Notes: generated by a model from the sequence alone, not told the origin. DNA of 64,000 nucleotides from Triglochin maritima (GCA_963682175.1 OY821791.1:24025826-24089825), one strand, 5' to 3'; shown: positions 1 through 10,140, counted from the stretch's first letter. Made by a program: numbers and translations.

Positions 1-139
1 CCAAACCCAACAGTAACCGGCCACCCTACTCCATCACCCATCACCAGCCCACTATTCACCTCCTCTTCCCCATGCTAATCCCCCACTAAACCCGGGATTA
101 GCCTAAGCATGGGTTAGGATCTAACATTATCACTACAAG

Positions 140-992
140 CATTCACTTTCAGAAGATGATTGTGATAATCTTGAACATATTTACAAGTTCCTTCAGCTGT
201 TTTATGATATCACAAAATTATTCTCCATCTCAAAGTATCCCACGACAAACTTGTACTTCCCGTAAGTTTTTATTGTGCAACACAACTTATCTACTTCGTT
301 GGAGGACCGTAATCTGTTAACTAAAGCAACAACTTCTCTAATGAAATTAAAGTTTGATAAATATTGGTCAGATTATTGTATAATTCTTAACATTGCAATT
401 GTTTTTTATCCTCAATACAAGTTGGAATTTGTGTAGTTTTGCTACGATAGTTGTATGGTCCTAAATCTTCTCCATTTGAACAACTTGAGATTAAGTTGAG
501 GTCACTCTTTGGGGTCTACAAGGATATTGTTCCTACACATCCTATTACTAAGGCATCTAGTTCAGCACGTTCCGCACCCAAACCTCATATTATTGTAGTG
601 GTTGTGTTGAGGGTAATGATCTCTCAAGTAGCTGTATTTAGTTTATTTAATTTTTTTGGTAATATGTAAGTAGTCTTCATATTTTTTATAGGAATTTGAT
701 GCAAAAAAGATCCAAACTCTTCCTCCTTGGAAAATCAGAATTTGATAGGTATTTGGAGGATAAGAGCCTTGAGAGACAAATTGATTTTGACATTCTTTCA
801 TATTGGAAGTCTCCTCAATATAGATTTCCAAATCTTGCTCTTATGGCTAGAGATATTTTGTCAATTCCTCCTATAACTACACTTGCTTTCGAATCCATTT
901 TTTTGCATTGTAGGAAAAGTCATAGATGAGGAACGAAGCTCTTTGTCATATGATATGTTGAAAGTTTACATTGTTCAAGAGATTGTGTATCC
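140..992 (+). pseudogene. hAT-superfamily transposase remnant
   Basis: This is a decayed piece of a hAT transposase (Ac-like, RNase H-fold DDE enzyme that cuts and pastes DNA). Reading through shifted frames, 185-440 shows family pieces such as FYDIT, SKYPT, NLYFP and KFDKYWSDY. At 451-560 the piece SSPFEQLE follows, and 696-990 holds the C-terminal dimerisation region (FDILSYWK, then FPNLALMARDIL, then a degraded SES box reading FES, then VIDEERSSL). Stops and frame changes show that it is dead. It ends abruptly at 993, where a CACTA end begins. Positions 1-139 upstream are pyrimidine-rich and show nothing I recognise. Sure of the superfamily, less sure of the exact boundaries. Confidence 0.8.
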
Positions 993-1022
993 CACTACTG
1001 CAAAATGGGGTTATTACGTCGG
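993..1022 (+). repeat. CACTA-1 left terminal inverted repeat
   Basis: Begins CACTACTGCAAAAT and continues to the TTATTACGTCGG motif. It pairs with 7638-7667 on the opposite strand and resembles the CACTA-2 end at 8110. Confidence 0.7.
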
Positions 1023-1560
1023 ATTTTTCAACATATCACATCGGGTTGACAGACCCTAGCAGACTAACATGTGTCCAAGGGACGTGGTAAAGGAGGGGAA
1101 TATCTTGTCGGCCAATATGCCGATGTGGTCTGTAGGTCAACCACTTCATTATTTACCAATAACACCGACGTGGTTTTTACAACATACCATGTCTCCCACA
1201 CCTTGACGGCCGACGTGGATGTCCCATTATTAAAACAAGAAATTCGGTAAACAATTCCAATAGTTGGACATACCACGCCAATTTGTTGGCAACTGAGCAA
1301 CGTCGGTTGAAACAAAAGACCAACGTGGTATGTCCAATTATTATAAAATAATAAAAAAAAGGTTCAAATAATAGAATATACCGCGTCGGTGAGTTGGCAA
1401 ACAACGTCGACGTGGTATGTCCTATTATTAAAAAAAGAATTTCAAAAAAAATCAAGTAATAGAATATACCACGTTGGTTAGTTAGCAAACAACCTCGATG
1501 TGGTATGTCCTTTTTCAATTGTGTTTTGTGAAATTCCACGTCGATTTCTATGAAAGAACC
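1018..1560. repeat. CACTA-1 subterminal repeat array of hairpin units
   Basis: Motifs of the form ACCACGTCGG or CCGACGTGGT recur in both orientations. Three units (about 1277-1333, 1376-1420 and 1463-1510) each begin ATACCRCGT and end ACGTGGTAT, with TTGGCAA/TTAGCAA-type sequence between, so each can fold into a hairpin with a stem of about 10 bp. They are separated by AT-rich spacers with A-runs. In CACTA elements such arrays are transposase-binding sites; that role is inferred here. Confidence 0.7.
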
Positions 1561-1797
1561 GACGTGTTATCTCCTTAAATGAATTTCATTGTTTATTTCT
1601 GATTTTATTTTTAATTTCACATAAAAATCCCTACAATTGAAAAAGAAATGCACCACATAAAATTCACTGCAATTAAAATAGGCATACACCACAACATTCT
1701 AATCATCGCATACAAATATGATTGTGTTCTACCCAATGTATTATTATATATATGTCGCTTTACATTAGGATCCTTGAAATGTATATACCAAAAATGT

Positions 1798-1844
<47 letters not shown>

Positions 1845-1976
1845 CAGTTAACCTATTACACATAAGCTCAAAATTTATAATATGTACATCCAACAGAAAG
1901 AGCGTACACATGCAAAACAATTGAACTTTGTAAGGTTGTTGAGGTGATGGAAGTGTTGTAGACAATCTTTGTGGTG
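1561..1976. other. AT-rich interior of CACTA-1, no gene seen
   Basis: AT-rich sequence with short meaningless ORFs, holding the CA/TA microsatellite at 1798-1845. I see no coding signal or known repeat otherwise. It ends at the TAAAT duplication beside the solo LTR. Confidence 0.5.
1798..1845. repeat. Compound (CA)n(TA)n microsatellite
   Basis: An uninterrupted CA/AC dinucleotide run passes directly into a TA dinucleotide run. Confidence 0.95.
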
Positions 1977-3136
1977 TAAATTGAAGGGAATGTGTTCTAA
2001 AAGTTTACTTTTATATGTCAATTTTTAGGAATTGGATGTGCAAACATTTTGTTCCTTGATTAATGTATTCGCCTTTTAGAAGTGTTAAGGAAGATACTCT
2101 TGGTCCTTAACTGTAGAGTTCTAGAAGATAATGGTTTACATAAATCAGAAATTATTCACAATCATGGTAATTGACATGGAACATCAATTACCGAGATAAG
2201 ATTGTCGTGTTGGTGGAAGAGTATTGTATCTCTACAAATATTTAACGACACGAGTATATAAAAGAGGAAAATGGTTAATTTTATATATTGAAGAGACCTA
2301 ACAAATGAAACATTATGGAATTGTGTTTAGTTCATTAGTGTTTCATTATGCCTTGAATCCTAAGATATGAGACTTATATCTTTTCACATAAGAAGTGTTT
2401 AATTTCATTAGTGTCAAAAGCTATCATTGAGTATAATGATAAATGCAATAGTTGGTTGAACATGACTTATGTTGAAAAAGATAGTTAGTCAAAAGATTAT
2501 CATTGCCCCTCTTGGCTTGAGTGATGATATTAGTGGGCCCTTGATAAAACAAAATGATGATGTGCACAATGTAACTTGTGTTAAGTTACATATTTATAAT
2601 TAGCTTAAGAGATCAAGAAATGAGTATATAATACAAAGGTGGCACATTTCTACTTTGTATAATACCATTAATATCATGAGGCAATAGATAGACACAAGTG
2701 ATGTTTTTACATCACTAAATGGATCGTGTTTAGTTCGAGTGAATAAGACATCTATGCTAATTGGGTAACTATAATGTGTAGCTAGATACTGCTTATAGTT
2801 TGTGATATTAAGTGTTTAATATCATTGCCAATATAGCTTAGATCCTCCAATAGGTCATACCACAAAACTGGGGAAAAAGAAGCTTGATTTTGTGTTTATA
2901 TGATGTATCAGATTTCATGTGAAATGAGATACATGTGGTGAATCGATAACATCAATGTCATGAAAATTGACATAATTAGAATCATAAATAAATTTATATG
3001 AGATGTATGTATTATGAGGTGTAATAGTTAGATATTACATAAGATAATATGTTAAATGATGTATGAATTTGCTAAAAACCCAAGGATCAAATTTTGTTGA
3101 ATGTAAATCCAAAATTTGATAAAGGCCAAAAATCAG

Positions 3137-3545
3137 ACGAAACGGTCGAACGTTTTCAGACACCGGTCGACCAAAAATTCACTGTAGCCATTATATATGA
3201 GAACAGACGACTGGATGGACTTGTTGGTCGACCGAAATATTCTAGGAACATTCTCTGGGATTAATCGGTCGACCGGTAGAAGTTGTGGTTTGATCGAAAA
3301 CCTCCAGGAGCTTCCGTGAATTTTTCTTGGTGGTAATCGATCGACTCACTTGTGACCTAGTCCGACCAAAATCTTCTAGTAGCCGTTTCTCATGTTGAAA
3401 CGGTCGACCGTATATGTGTTCTGTTCGACCAAAATATCACAGTAGCTTTAGTATCGTGTGGTGGGTCGAACGCTGGGTTTCATGGTCCAACCGAAACCAC
3501 GATTAATTGTCAATCAATCGACCGGTTGGTTAATCACGGTCAAAC
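3137..3545. repeat. CGGTCGACCG-type palindrome array in Cop-1 U3
   Basis: About ten imperfect copies of the palindrome CGGTCGACCG (for example ACCGGTCGACC, GGTCGACCG, CGGTCGACCGT) are scattered at irregular spacing. The array ends about 180 bp before the TATA box at 3725. Many copies have C to T or G to A changes. Confidence 0.85.
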
Positions 3546-3724
3546 GGTGACATGTTTTTTCCAGATTTATTAAGAGAATAATGTTGATCATTGACTGGAA
3601 TTATTCCAATTATGGCCAAACCTTTTTAAAGATGATTATGTGTCACTTTTTGATTGGTTTAATGGAGAGAAAAACAAGAGATCATGAGTTAGTGGGTAGC
3701 CCACGATGTGGGTGTTGGGAGAGC

Positions 3725-3734
3725 CTATAAATAG
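3725..3734 (+). promoter_or_regulatory. TATA box of Cop-1 LTR
   Basis: CTATAAATAG in the second half of the LTR, downstream of the palindrome array. This is the expected place for the retrotransposon promoter, marking the end of U3. Confidence 0.6.
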
Positions 3735-4274
3735 GTCTCCTCACCCTACTTGTTTAAGTTAATGCAAAAATATTTTCTCTCCCTAACCTCTCCACTAATC
3801 CATCCGAATTTCTCTTAATTATTTCAAGCTTTTGGAGATTGAATTCTCAGGGAGCTTTAGAGGGGTTATAAGCTAGATTCTAAGCTTGATTTAGAGATTG
3901 AATTGGCAAGTTCTTTTCTCTCTAATCTTGTTTAGAGTATGTTGAACACTTGGAGGCGATTCGACGAGCAACGCATCTCCGGATCTTCATAAAGGTTTTA
4001 AAGAACCTTTGGGTATGATCCTCTTCTATTTATTTTAATATAAATGTAGAGTACATGATATTATAATAAATATAAAATAATGTACATAAAATCTTTTGAA
4101 AATATGGTAATCTATCCTACATGCATGTATAATTTAAAAACAAATATATACATACATACAGGCACAAAATCCTACATAAATTGTGTTGGTGTTTGCGATG
4201 TAAATTATGTTCCATGAATTCAGCTACCTTCGAATTTCACGCTTTGGCTCGTCCAGTCACCACCAATCTCCTCC

Positions 4275-5933
4275 TCAAGCTCCTACAAGTGTAGATTTAG
4301 GTACCCAAACAACTTTGGGTCCTTGGACATTAGCTTTTGGGATCCAAACCATTTTGGTTTTGGGTGCCCACACACTTGAGGAACTAGACTTAACAAATAA
4401 ATGCTTGCCATTTAAAGTACTATGAGATACATGATTTTTCAAATGCACATTGTATCCTAAACCATGTTTAGCTAAGGATTGTCTTTGACTACTTAAAAGC
4501 ATATCAAGCATTTTTGTTCCTTTAGTGAACATTTCAAGATCTTTCCTTAATTGCATATTTGAAGCTCTAAGATCTAATTGTTCTTCAACAATCGGTGTTT
4601 TACTTAGACTAGCAAGTGATGATTCATTTGATTCAAGTCTAGCAACCACCTCATTCTTTTCATTCATGATTAATTCAATTTGGCATTTGAGATCATTTAT
4701 AGTTTTTCTAGGATTTTTGTTCTTTTTACAAATGATCTCATATTGTTTAACTAAATCATGAAATGCATTTTGTAGCTCATCATGTGTATATGATTCATCA
4801 TTAGCATTAGATTTAGAGCTAGCACTAGAATATGATTTGCTTGAACATGAATTACTTCTAGTGGAATAAGATTTTGAGGAGTTTGAAGCTACCTCACTTT
4901 GTTCATCTTCAATGGCCATAAAGCATGAATGGGCAACCTCTCTTCTACTTTGCAAGGAAGAGGATGATGATGATGGAGATGAAGAGTCATCCCAAGTGGC
5001 TTTGTGAGCTTCCTCCTTCCTTTCTTTCCTCTCCTTCTTCTCCTTTTCGCTTCTCCTCTCTCTTCTCTCATTTTTCTTCTCCCTCTCTTTTCTCTCATTT
5101 TCACTTTCCTCCTTCTCCTTTTCTTTTTCTCTTTTCTCACTTCTTCTACCTTTTCTTTCATTCTTTTCTCCCTTATCCCTCTTGAGGTATTTGAAGAAGT
5201 CTTGGGCAAGGACCTCGATGTCATCTTCTTCCACTCTCCTTGGCTCATCAAAGTTTGCATGCAATGCCACCGTGGAGTTTTTCTTGGATTCTTCCTTCTC
5301 TTTTCGATGACTCAATTGGAGCTCATAGGCCATGAGATTTCCAATGAGTTCCTCCATCTTCAATTTTGAAAGATCGTGCGATTCTTCAATTGCGACGACC
5401 TTGTCTTCCCAATCGTTGCTCAATGACCGGAGGAATTTTCGAGTCATCTCTCCTTCATTTTTCCTTCTTCCAAGAATCAAAAGAGAGTTAGTAATATCGG
5501 TGAAGCGAGTGTTCATGTCGCTTATATTCTCACCGATTTGCATAGAAAATATTTCATATTTATGCATGAGGAGACTTATCCTAGTTTCTTTAGTTTTACT
5601 ATCACCCTCATGATGCATTTGTAACCTATGCCATATTTCATTTGCACTTTCACAACCCCTAATTCTATTGTATTCTCCCTCATTAAGGCCACAATAAAGA
5701 ATGTTCATGATTTTTGAATTCATTTCAATTTCTTTCATTTGAGCCCTAGATAGAGAATCTAACTCATCTTCATTTGGGGGTATGTATGGATTTTGAATGA
5801 ATTTCCAATACTTAAGGTCATTTGATATTAAAAAGATTTTCATCCTATTTTTCCAATAATCATAGTTTGACCCATTAAGTAAAGGAGGCCTTGTGTTGCA
5901 TAAACCCTCTATGTGATTAGATGTTGAAGCCAT
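4275..5933 (-). CDS. SIRE-like Copia gag, open 552 codons, zinc knuckle absent
   Basis: This encodes the capsid protein that packages retrotransposon RNA into virus-like particles. Residues 12-210 match the DUF4219/UBN2 Copia gag region (NGSNYDYWKNRMKIFL near 20, then GESRI-like blocks up to EELIGNLMAYELQL). Residues 251-308 are almost only K, E and R. A Ser-rich stretch, ATWDD (about 313) and CFMA (about 337) follow, then a probable coiled coil (390-480) and WVPK-like motifs at the end. The family normally has a CX2CX4HX4C knuckle in the region now occupied by the charged tract, and none is seen. The start is the first ATG after the primer site. No pol follows, so the element cannot move by itself. 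Base composition of the charged tract is strongly purine-biased on the coding strand. Confidence 0.85.
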   Translation of the reverse strand: MASTSNHIEGLCNTRPPLLNGSNYDYWKNRMKIFLISNDLKYWKFIQNPYIPPNEDELDSLSRAQMKEIEMNSKIMNILYCGLNEGEYNRIRGCESANEIWHRLQMHHEGDSKTKETRISLLMHKYEIFSMQIGENISDMNTRFTDITNSLLILGRRKNEGEMTRKFLRSLSNDWEDKVVAIEESHDLSKLKMEELIGNLMAYELQLSHRKEKEESKKNSTVALHANFDEPRRVEEDDIEVLAQDFFKYLKRDKGEKNERKGRRSEKREKEKEKEESENERKEREKKNERRERRSEKEKKERKERKEEAHKATWDDSSSPSSSSSSLQSRREVAHSCFMAIEDEQSEVASNSSKSYSTRSNSCSSKSYSSASSKSNANDESYTHDELQNAFHDLVKQYEIICKKNKNPRKTINDLKCQIELIMNEKNEVVARLESNESSLASLSKTPIVEEQLDLRASNMQLRKDLEMFTKGTKMLDMLLSSQRQSLAKHGLGYNVHLKNHVSHSTLNGKHLFVKSSSSSVWAPKTKMVWIPKANVQGPKVVWVPKSTLVGA

Positions 5934-5972
5934 ACTAAAATTACGGTAAAGTAATGAAATTTAGCTAACAAG

Positions 5973-5984
5973 GCTTTGATACCA
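5973..5984 (-). other. SIRE primer-binding site (tRNA-iMet type)
   Basis: On the minus strand it reads TGGTATCAAAGC, one base from the usual TGGTATCAGAGC, placed 2 nt inside the LTR end. Confidence 0.85.
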
Positions 5985-6565
5985 AATGTAGGATCTCGTG
6001 TGGTCGGGTTAATCTAATCACTTTTACGCTAATCCCTAACTACTCAAACAATAAACGCAGCGGAAACAATTTAAAGACTAGTAGGGAAAACGAACAAGCA
6101 AACCACAAATCAACTTGGCATTTTTATAGAGGTTCGGCACCCCACCCGGGTCCTAGTCCTCTCTTGCAAGCTCCGCTCGACTCCGCGAGCTCCGCCTACG
6201 ACTTCACTATCGGCTCCTCGTTCCGGGCCGGGAGACAACGCCTTACAACCGTCAAACTCGCGAACGACCCTCGCCGAGCTTGGAATCCTCTTCTCACAAT
6301 CCGAGAAGGATCACTTCGGGCTCTCACCGAAGTCTATACTTGTGTCTTGGGCTATCACCAAGACCCTTGCTCTCTTGACAACAAATGTAACTTGAGTGGA
6401 ACTCACTCTCTAATTGAGCACACTTGAGTTGGATGAGGATATGATCACTAAGTGTGGATTTAGGTTTATGGAGTGAGATTGGGAGCTTTGAGGATTGAGA
6501 GCTTCTCTCTAATGAATTGGACAATTGGAAGTTGGAGAGTTGTTTTAACAACAGGTCTTGATCCT

Positions 6566-6575
6566 CTATTTATAA
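6566..6575 (-). promoter_or_regulatory. TATA box of SIRE LTR
   Basis: TTATAAATAG on the minus strand, about 85 bp downstream of the palindrome array. Confidence 0.6.
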
Positions 6576-6657
6576 GCTCCTAAAGATTTCTAGCCGTTTG
6601 GACAAGATTTGATTAGGTTTTGTGCAAAGCAGAAAATCGGGCTGCAAATCTGTCCAG

Positions 6658-7075
6658 AAACGGTCGACCGAAAGGTGCAACGGTCGACCGAAATATGGAA
6701 TGGTCGACCGAACTCTTAAGTTTGTTAATGAAATGGTCGACCGAACTGGGTTACCGATCGACCGAACCTTCGGTCGAAGGAAACTTTGATCGGTTGAACT
6801 AAATAGTATCGACCGATAGCAGGGAATTTTTGTCTGGATCAACCAGTCGACCAGAAAAGGGCAAATGGTTCGACTGGTTCTAAAGTATATGGGGGGTGTA
6901 TTTTGTTTTATACGAATACGACCGTTGATGAAATACGACAAAGGTAACGACCATAATAAAATCCGGGATCGGTCGACCGAAAAGGTAGAACCGGTCGACC
7001 GGTAGAGTTCGGTAAAATCACTGTGGAGAGTCTGTTACAAACCGGTCAAACTGAGAACTGGTTCGGTCGACCGGT
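6658..7075. repeat. CGGTCGACCG palindrome array in SIRE U3
   Basis: At least ten exact or near-exact copies of CGGTCGACCG, often within the 12-bp palindrome TCGGTCGACCGA or as ATGGTCGACCGA. Spacing is irregular, from about 15 to over 60 bp. The same motif family is found in the LTRs of the separate Cop family. Confidence 0.9.
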
Positions 7076-7452
7076 TCACACAGGAATTCTGGGTTTTAGG
7101 TTTTAAGTGATTTCCGACTAAGGTTTGCGTGATCTAATGGAGTCCAAATGATATGAGATTTTGTGTGTGACTCCTACAGGGAACCTAGCGTGAATGTGAT
7201 AAGTTTTTAGCTCTTGTATGCTCAATTTACACATGTTCCTAAGACTCAAAATAAAATCAAGATTACAAGTCTTCGTATAGCTTTATTACAAATCTTGACT
7301 TGATTTCCTTCCTTCCATAAGTCTTGATCACCCGTAGAGGTTAGCACATGCAATAAATATGCAATGCAATATGTGTACTACGCTACATTACCTATAATTA
7401 AGATTAGGTTGATTAAATCATCAAAACAAGGATTAAGGGCAAAAAGCCAACA

Positions 7453-7667
7453 AACATCACCCGATAAACTTACATTCATCAATTAAGTTACTAATATCAT
7501 ATGGCTGATGACAAAAGAAGACCACTTCTCTCGCGTAATGTGTATCTCTTCCTGAGAAAATGGTTCACATTGGATTTTACGTTGCCGACGTGGTTCACCT
7601 AGTCCCGCATAGGATTCTCGCATTCTGACGTGGTGAGGGTGACGTAATACCTTATTTTCCAGCAATG
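7453..7667. repeat. CACTA-1 right subterminal region and terminal inverted repeat
   Basis: Contains GCCGACGTGG and CTGACGTGG motifs like those of the left end. It closes with TATTTTCCAGCAATG, the partner of the left terminal repeat. Confidence 0.6.
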
Positions 7668-8109
7668 TACAATGTGATAGGTAAATTAAATACATATATC
7701 TTATTCAATCATACATTAACAAATTAACAGTTTAAGTACTCCTTCAACTTGTAGGAAATGTTGGAGCACCTACACCCATAGGACCACAACTAGACGACCT
7801 TACATAGGGCATTATAGCGCTCACAATCAATGAGAACTAAGTGAAAAACGAATCTAGTTTATTACATGGCTCAATTTGCACTACCACTCCTACATCAAGA
7901 CCCCAAGGTGGTATTTTTTATTTTTTATTAATCCATTCTCAATTGTTGAGTTGGAAATTAAAAATATAATAACATTGATGCTCATGTCTTGTTTATATTG
8001 TTAGATCTTTCATCAATTAATGTACAGAAAATGTAGAGGTTAGAGAATGAACCTATGGAGCTACGTATGCATGACATAAAGAGACAAAGGTTGAAGGAGT
8101 TAGAGAGTT
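7668..8109. other. Spacer between two CACTA ends, no gene recognised
   Basis: About 440 bp of AT-rich DNA. A short stretch at 8030-8100 reads NEPMELRMHDIKRQRLKELE in one frame and could be a coiled-coil tail of an old transposase, but it is too short to assign. Nothing else is recognisable. Confidence 0.4.
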
Positions 8110-8140
8110 CACTATTGGAAAATAAGGGTATTATGTTGTC
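8110..8140 (+). repeat. CACTA-2 left terminal inverted repeat
   Basis: CACTATTGGAAAATAAGG followed by GTATTATGTTGTC. It aligns base by base with the CACTA-1 right end read on the minus strand. Confidence 0.7.
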
Positions 8141-8199
8141 CACACTACGACGGAATGCAAGAATCAGATGTGGAACTAGGCGAACAGCATCGGTAGCTT

Positions 8200-8610
8200 A
8201 AAATCCAACATGATGTTAGACTTCCAACGTCGGCCGAAATATGTTCGATGTGCACGAACTTGGTTTTGGTTTATCACGTCGGCTAGTTTATGGCCGACAT
8301 GAATGTTCACGTTACCACGTCAGTCATTATATGTTCGACGTTCACCGACATAGTTTTAGGTTTATCACGTGAAATAATTTACGACCGACGTGAATGTTCG
8401 AGTTACCACGTATGTCGTATTATGTTCACAGAAAATTGACGTGGTATATTTTGTCCATCGTAGCACAATAAATCCCAAACATTTATCTTCTATTGACCAA
8501 ATGCCTTTCTATTGTCTGAACTAGTGATTCTAGTTAGCAGTTTCGGTGGAGAGAATTATGTTTGGTCGTCCGGTTAGCACGTTATGCCCAATAGGGATTA
8601 ACCACGTCGC
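8200..8610. repeat. CACTA-2 subterminal repeats
   Basis: Units of roughly 115 bp carry TATCACGTCGG or TACCACGTC motifs followed by GCCGAC or ACCGACGTGA, so neighbouring motifs are in inverted orientation and can pair. The motif core is the same as in CACTA-1, which suggests related transposases. Confidence 0.65.
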
Positions 8611-8925
8611 TGCTTAGGTTAAATAATGTGCTAAAATCTAAAAGTTTTTAGTAAATTCTAATATTGCATTGTCATATTTAATATTCAACTCAAAATCACA
8701 CACACAAACTAACATACCTAATTACGAGTTAGGTGTGCAAACCCCCATTTTCGTTCCCCATCCCCTTGTCAGCTCCACCCAACCGATCACCCCTTTCAGA
8801 CCAACCATCCCTGACTGATCATTCATCCCTTTGTTAGCTCCACCCCAACAATCGACCAGTTCAGACCGACCCGACCTATCACTCCTCCCATACTAGCCCC
8901 AACCATCTTTTACATCCATCACTTG
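8611..8925. other. CACTA-2 interior, pyrimidine-rich, no gene
   Basis: Includes two imperfect copies of a roughly 65-bp unit built around CAGCTCCACCC/TAGCTCCACCCC and TTCAGACC (about 8767-8895). No coding signal. It ends at the ACTTG duplication (8921-8925) of Ath-1. Confidence 0.5.
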
Positions 8926-10117
8926 TGATTGACATCATATCATGCATATATTTGTGTATTACATCCTCTATTTTTAACCTAAGCAATGTTAGGTAATGAG
9001 TTTTATATTTACGTTTCAGGAATAAAACAAGTGAGAAGAAGAGACACAAAAAGGACAAGAAAGCAAGGAAAAGGACTGAGTTGCAAGACTTATGGACTGA
9101 GGTGCAAGAGAGAAATACCACATGCTTTGGTCGGGTGGTGTACTATGTTGTTTAATGTCCATTTATAGTATGCAATTAGTCCCATACCGGGGGATTGTGC
9201 TGGATTACCTTTTTCCATGCCTATAAATAGAACTCTTCCTCTCCTTTTGTATTCACCCATTGCTTTGTGGTATTCTCTCTACTTGGAGTAAGCGTTGGAG
9301 AAAAACTCAAGGTGGAGAAGAATGGTACCTGTAATGTGAGTCATGTAAATAAAATAATTCTTCATAGTTTGTTTTAATGTTTTCCTCTCTTTTTAATTCT
9401 TTCATGCTTTGTTTCATTTCATTCTTTTCTTAATGAGTAGTTCCATTCCCATTTGGGGTGGAGGTAATGTAGAATATGTGATAGTGATGGGTTCTTTTAT
9501 TTATGTCATTTCATATGCTTAATATAGATCTATACTTGTAGTATGCTTAAACTTGTATTAGATGTGATAATGTCCACACTAGGTGCTTATCTCATGCTAG
9601 TTCAGAGTTTATCTTGTTGCTTGTTATGTTTTGATGGGAATGTCTTGTTATGTATGGATCCATATTTGGTGCACATTTACATGAATGATTTAGGTTGTAT
9701 TTAGGATTGATTGATATTCTAGTTGCGACATTAGGTACTTATTGCATGCTTGAGAATCTAAAATCAACCTCAACTTTTTCTAAGATATGCATGTTCATTG
9801 TTTGCCATGTAGTGTTGTGTATCCTACACTTAGATTCTACACTAGCTTCTATTTGTATGCCACACAAACTACACTTGTTCCTAATTGAAAAGAAGACCCG
9901 CTCACACGCACATACCTAAGCACACCTCCACTCCATGAGGGTCTAGTTTTATTGTTTGTTCGTTCATACTTTTGTTTAGTGTAATCACAACTTCTTCCCC
10001 TCTTTTTCCACTTGCCTTCGAACAAACCAGAATCGACACACCTCCCTGTGGATGGACCCCTACTTGCCCCATCTTCACCGACGGCCGTGCATTTTCCGTA
10101 TTAAAACTAACATATCA
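8926..10117 (+). repeat. Ath-1 5' LTR
   Basis: 1192 bp from TGATTGACATC to AACATATCA, with a TATA box at 9221. Compared with the 3' LTR it lacks a block of about 216 bp (the part matching about 14313-14528). That block contains the U3 palindrome. Confidence 0.9.
9221..9230 (+). promoter_or_regulatory. TATA box of Ath-1 5' LTR
   Basis: CTATAAATAG, conserved in position with the other Athila-like LTRs; the second copy is at 14630-14639. Confidence 0.6.
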
Positions 10118-10123
10118 AGTTTT

Positions 10124-10140
10124 TGGCACCGTTTCTAGGG
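10124..10140 (+). other. Ath-1 primer-binding site (degraded tRNA-Asp type)
   Basis: TGGCACCGTTTCTAGGG, a decayed form of TGGCGCCGTTGCCGGGG, starting 6 nt after the LTR end. Confidence 0.8.

Larger units (their letters stand above)
1982..4176 (+). mobile_element. Cop-1, solo LTR of a Ty1/Copia family
   Basis: A 2195-bp LTR beginning TGAAGGGAATGTG and ending ATCCTACA. It is the same family as the LTR at 23549-25673, which has a tRNA-Met primer site right after it. Here no primer site follows. Instead both sides carry the 5-bp duplication TAAAT (1977-1981 and 4177-4181), so this is a solo LTR left by LTR-LTR recombination. It contains a palindrome array at 3137-3545 and a TATA box at 3725. The plus-strand orientation is set by the CCTACA end. 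Confidence 0.9.
4182..7452 (-). mobile_element. Truncated SIRE-like Ty1/Copia element (5' LTR and gag only)
   Basis: Read on the minus strand: LTR (7452 to 5987), a tRNA-Met-type primer site (5984 to 5973), then gag (5933 to 4275). The sequence stops shortly after gag, beside the solo LTR; protease, integrase, reverse transcriptase, RNase H and the 3' LTR are missing. The LTR start TGTTGGCTTTTTGCCC is typical of SIRE/Maximus elements. About 90 bp (4182-4274) beyond the gag stop may still be element DNA. No target duplication can be assigned because the distal end is lost. Confidence 0.85.
5987..7452 (-). repeat. SIRE 5' LTR
   Basis: A 1466-bp LTR bounded by TGTTGG and CCTACA on the minus strand. 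U3 holds the palindrome array at 6658-7075 and a TATA box at 6566-6575. The part from about 6140 to 6400 is GC-rich and lies downstream of the TATA box in R/U5. Confidence 0.85.
993..7667. mobile_element. CACTA-1, non-autonomous CACTA (En/Spm-like) element with nested retroelements
   Basis: The left end begins CACTACTGCAAAATGGGG and runs on to TTATTACGTCGG. The right end, read on the minus strand, begins CATTGCTGGAAAATAAGG and runs on to TATTACGTCACC, so the two ends are clear but imperfect inverted repeats. Inside both ends lie arrays of CACGTCGG/CCGACGTGG-type motifs, as expected of CACTA subterminal repeats. The flanking trinucleotides (TCC and TAC) do not match as a 3-bp duplication, so the element is old or one end is rearranged. 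No transposase is visible. The interior is filled by a solo LTR and a truncated SIRE element. Confidence 0.65.

Noticed and set aside
1765..1965. ORF over the CA/TA microsatellite
   Set aside because: Produced by the dinucleotide repeat (alternating Val/Cys and Tyr/Ile); not a gene.
4925..5369. Long open frames on the plus strand opposite SIRE gag, rich in Phe, Leu and Ser
   Set aside because: They are shadows of the K/E/R-rich gag repeat on the other strand and match no family.
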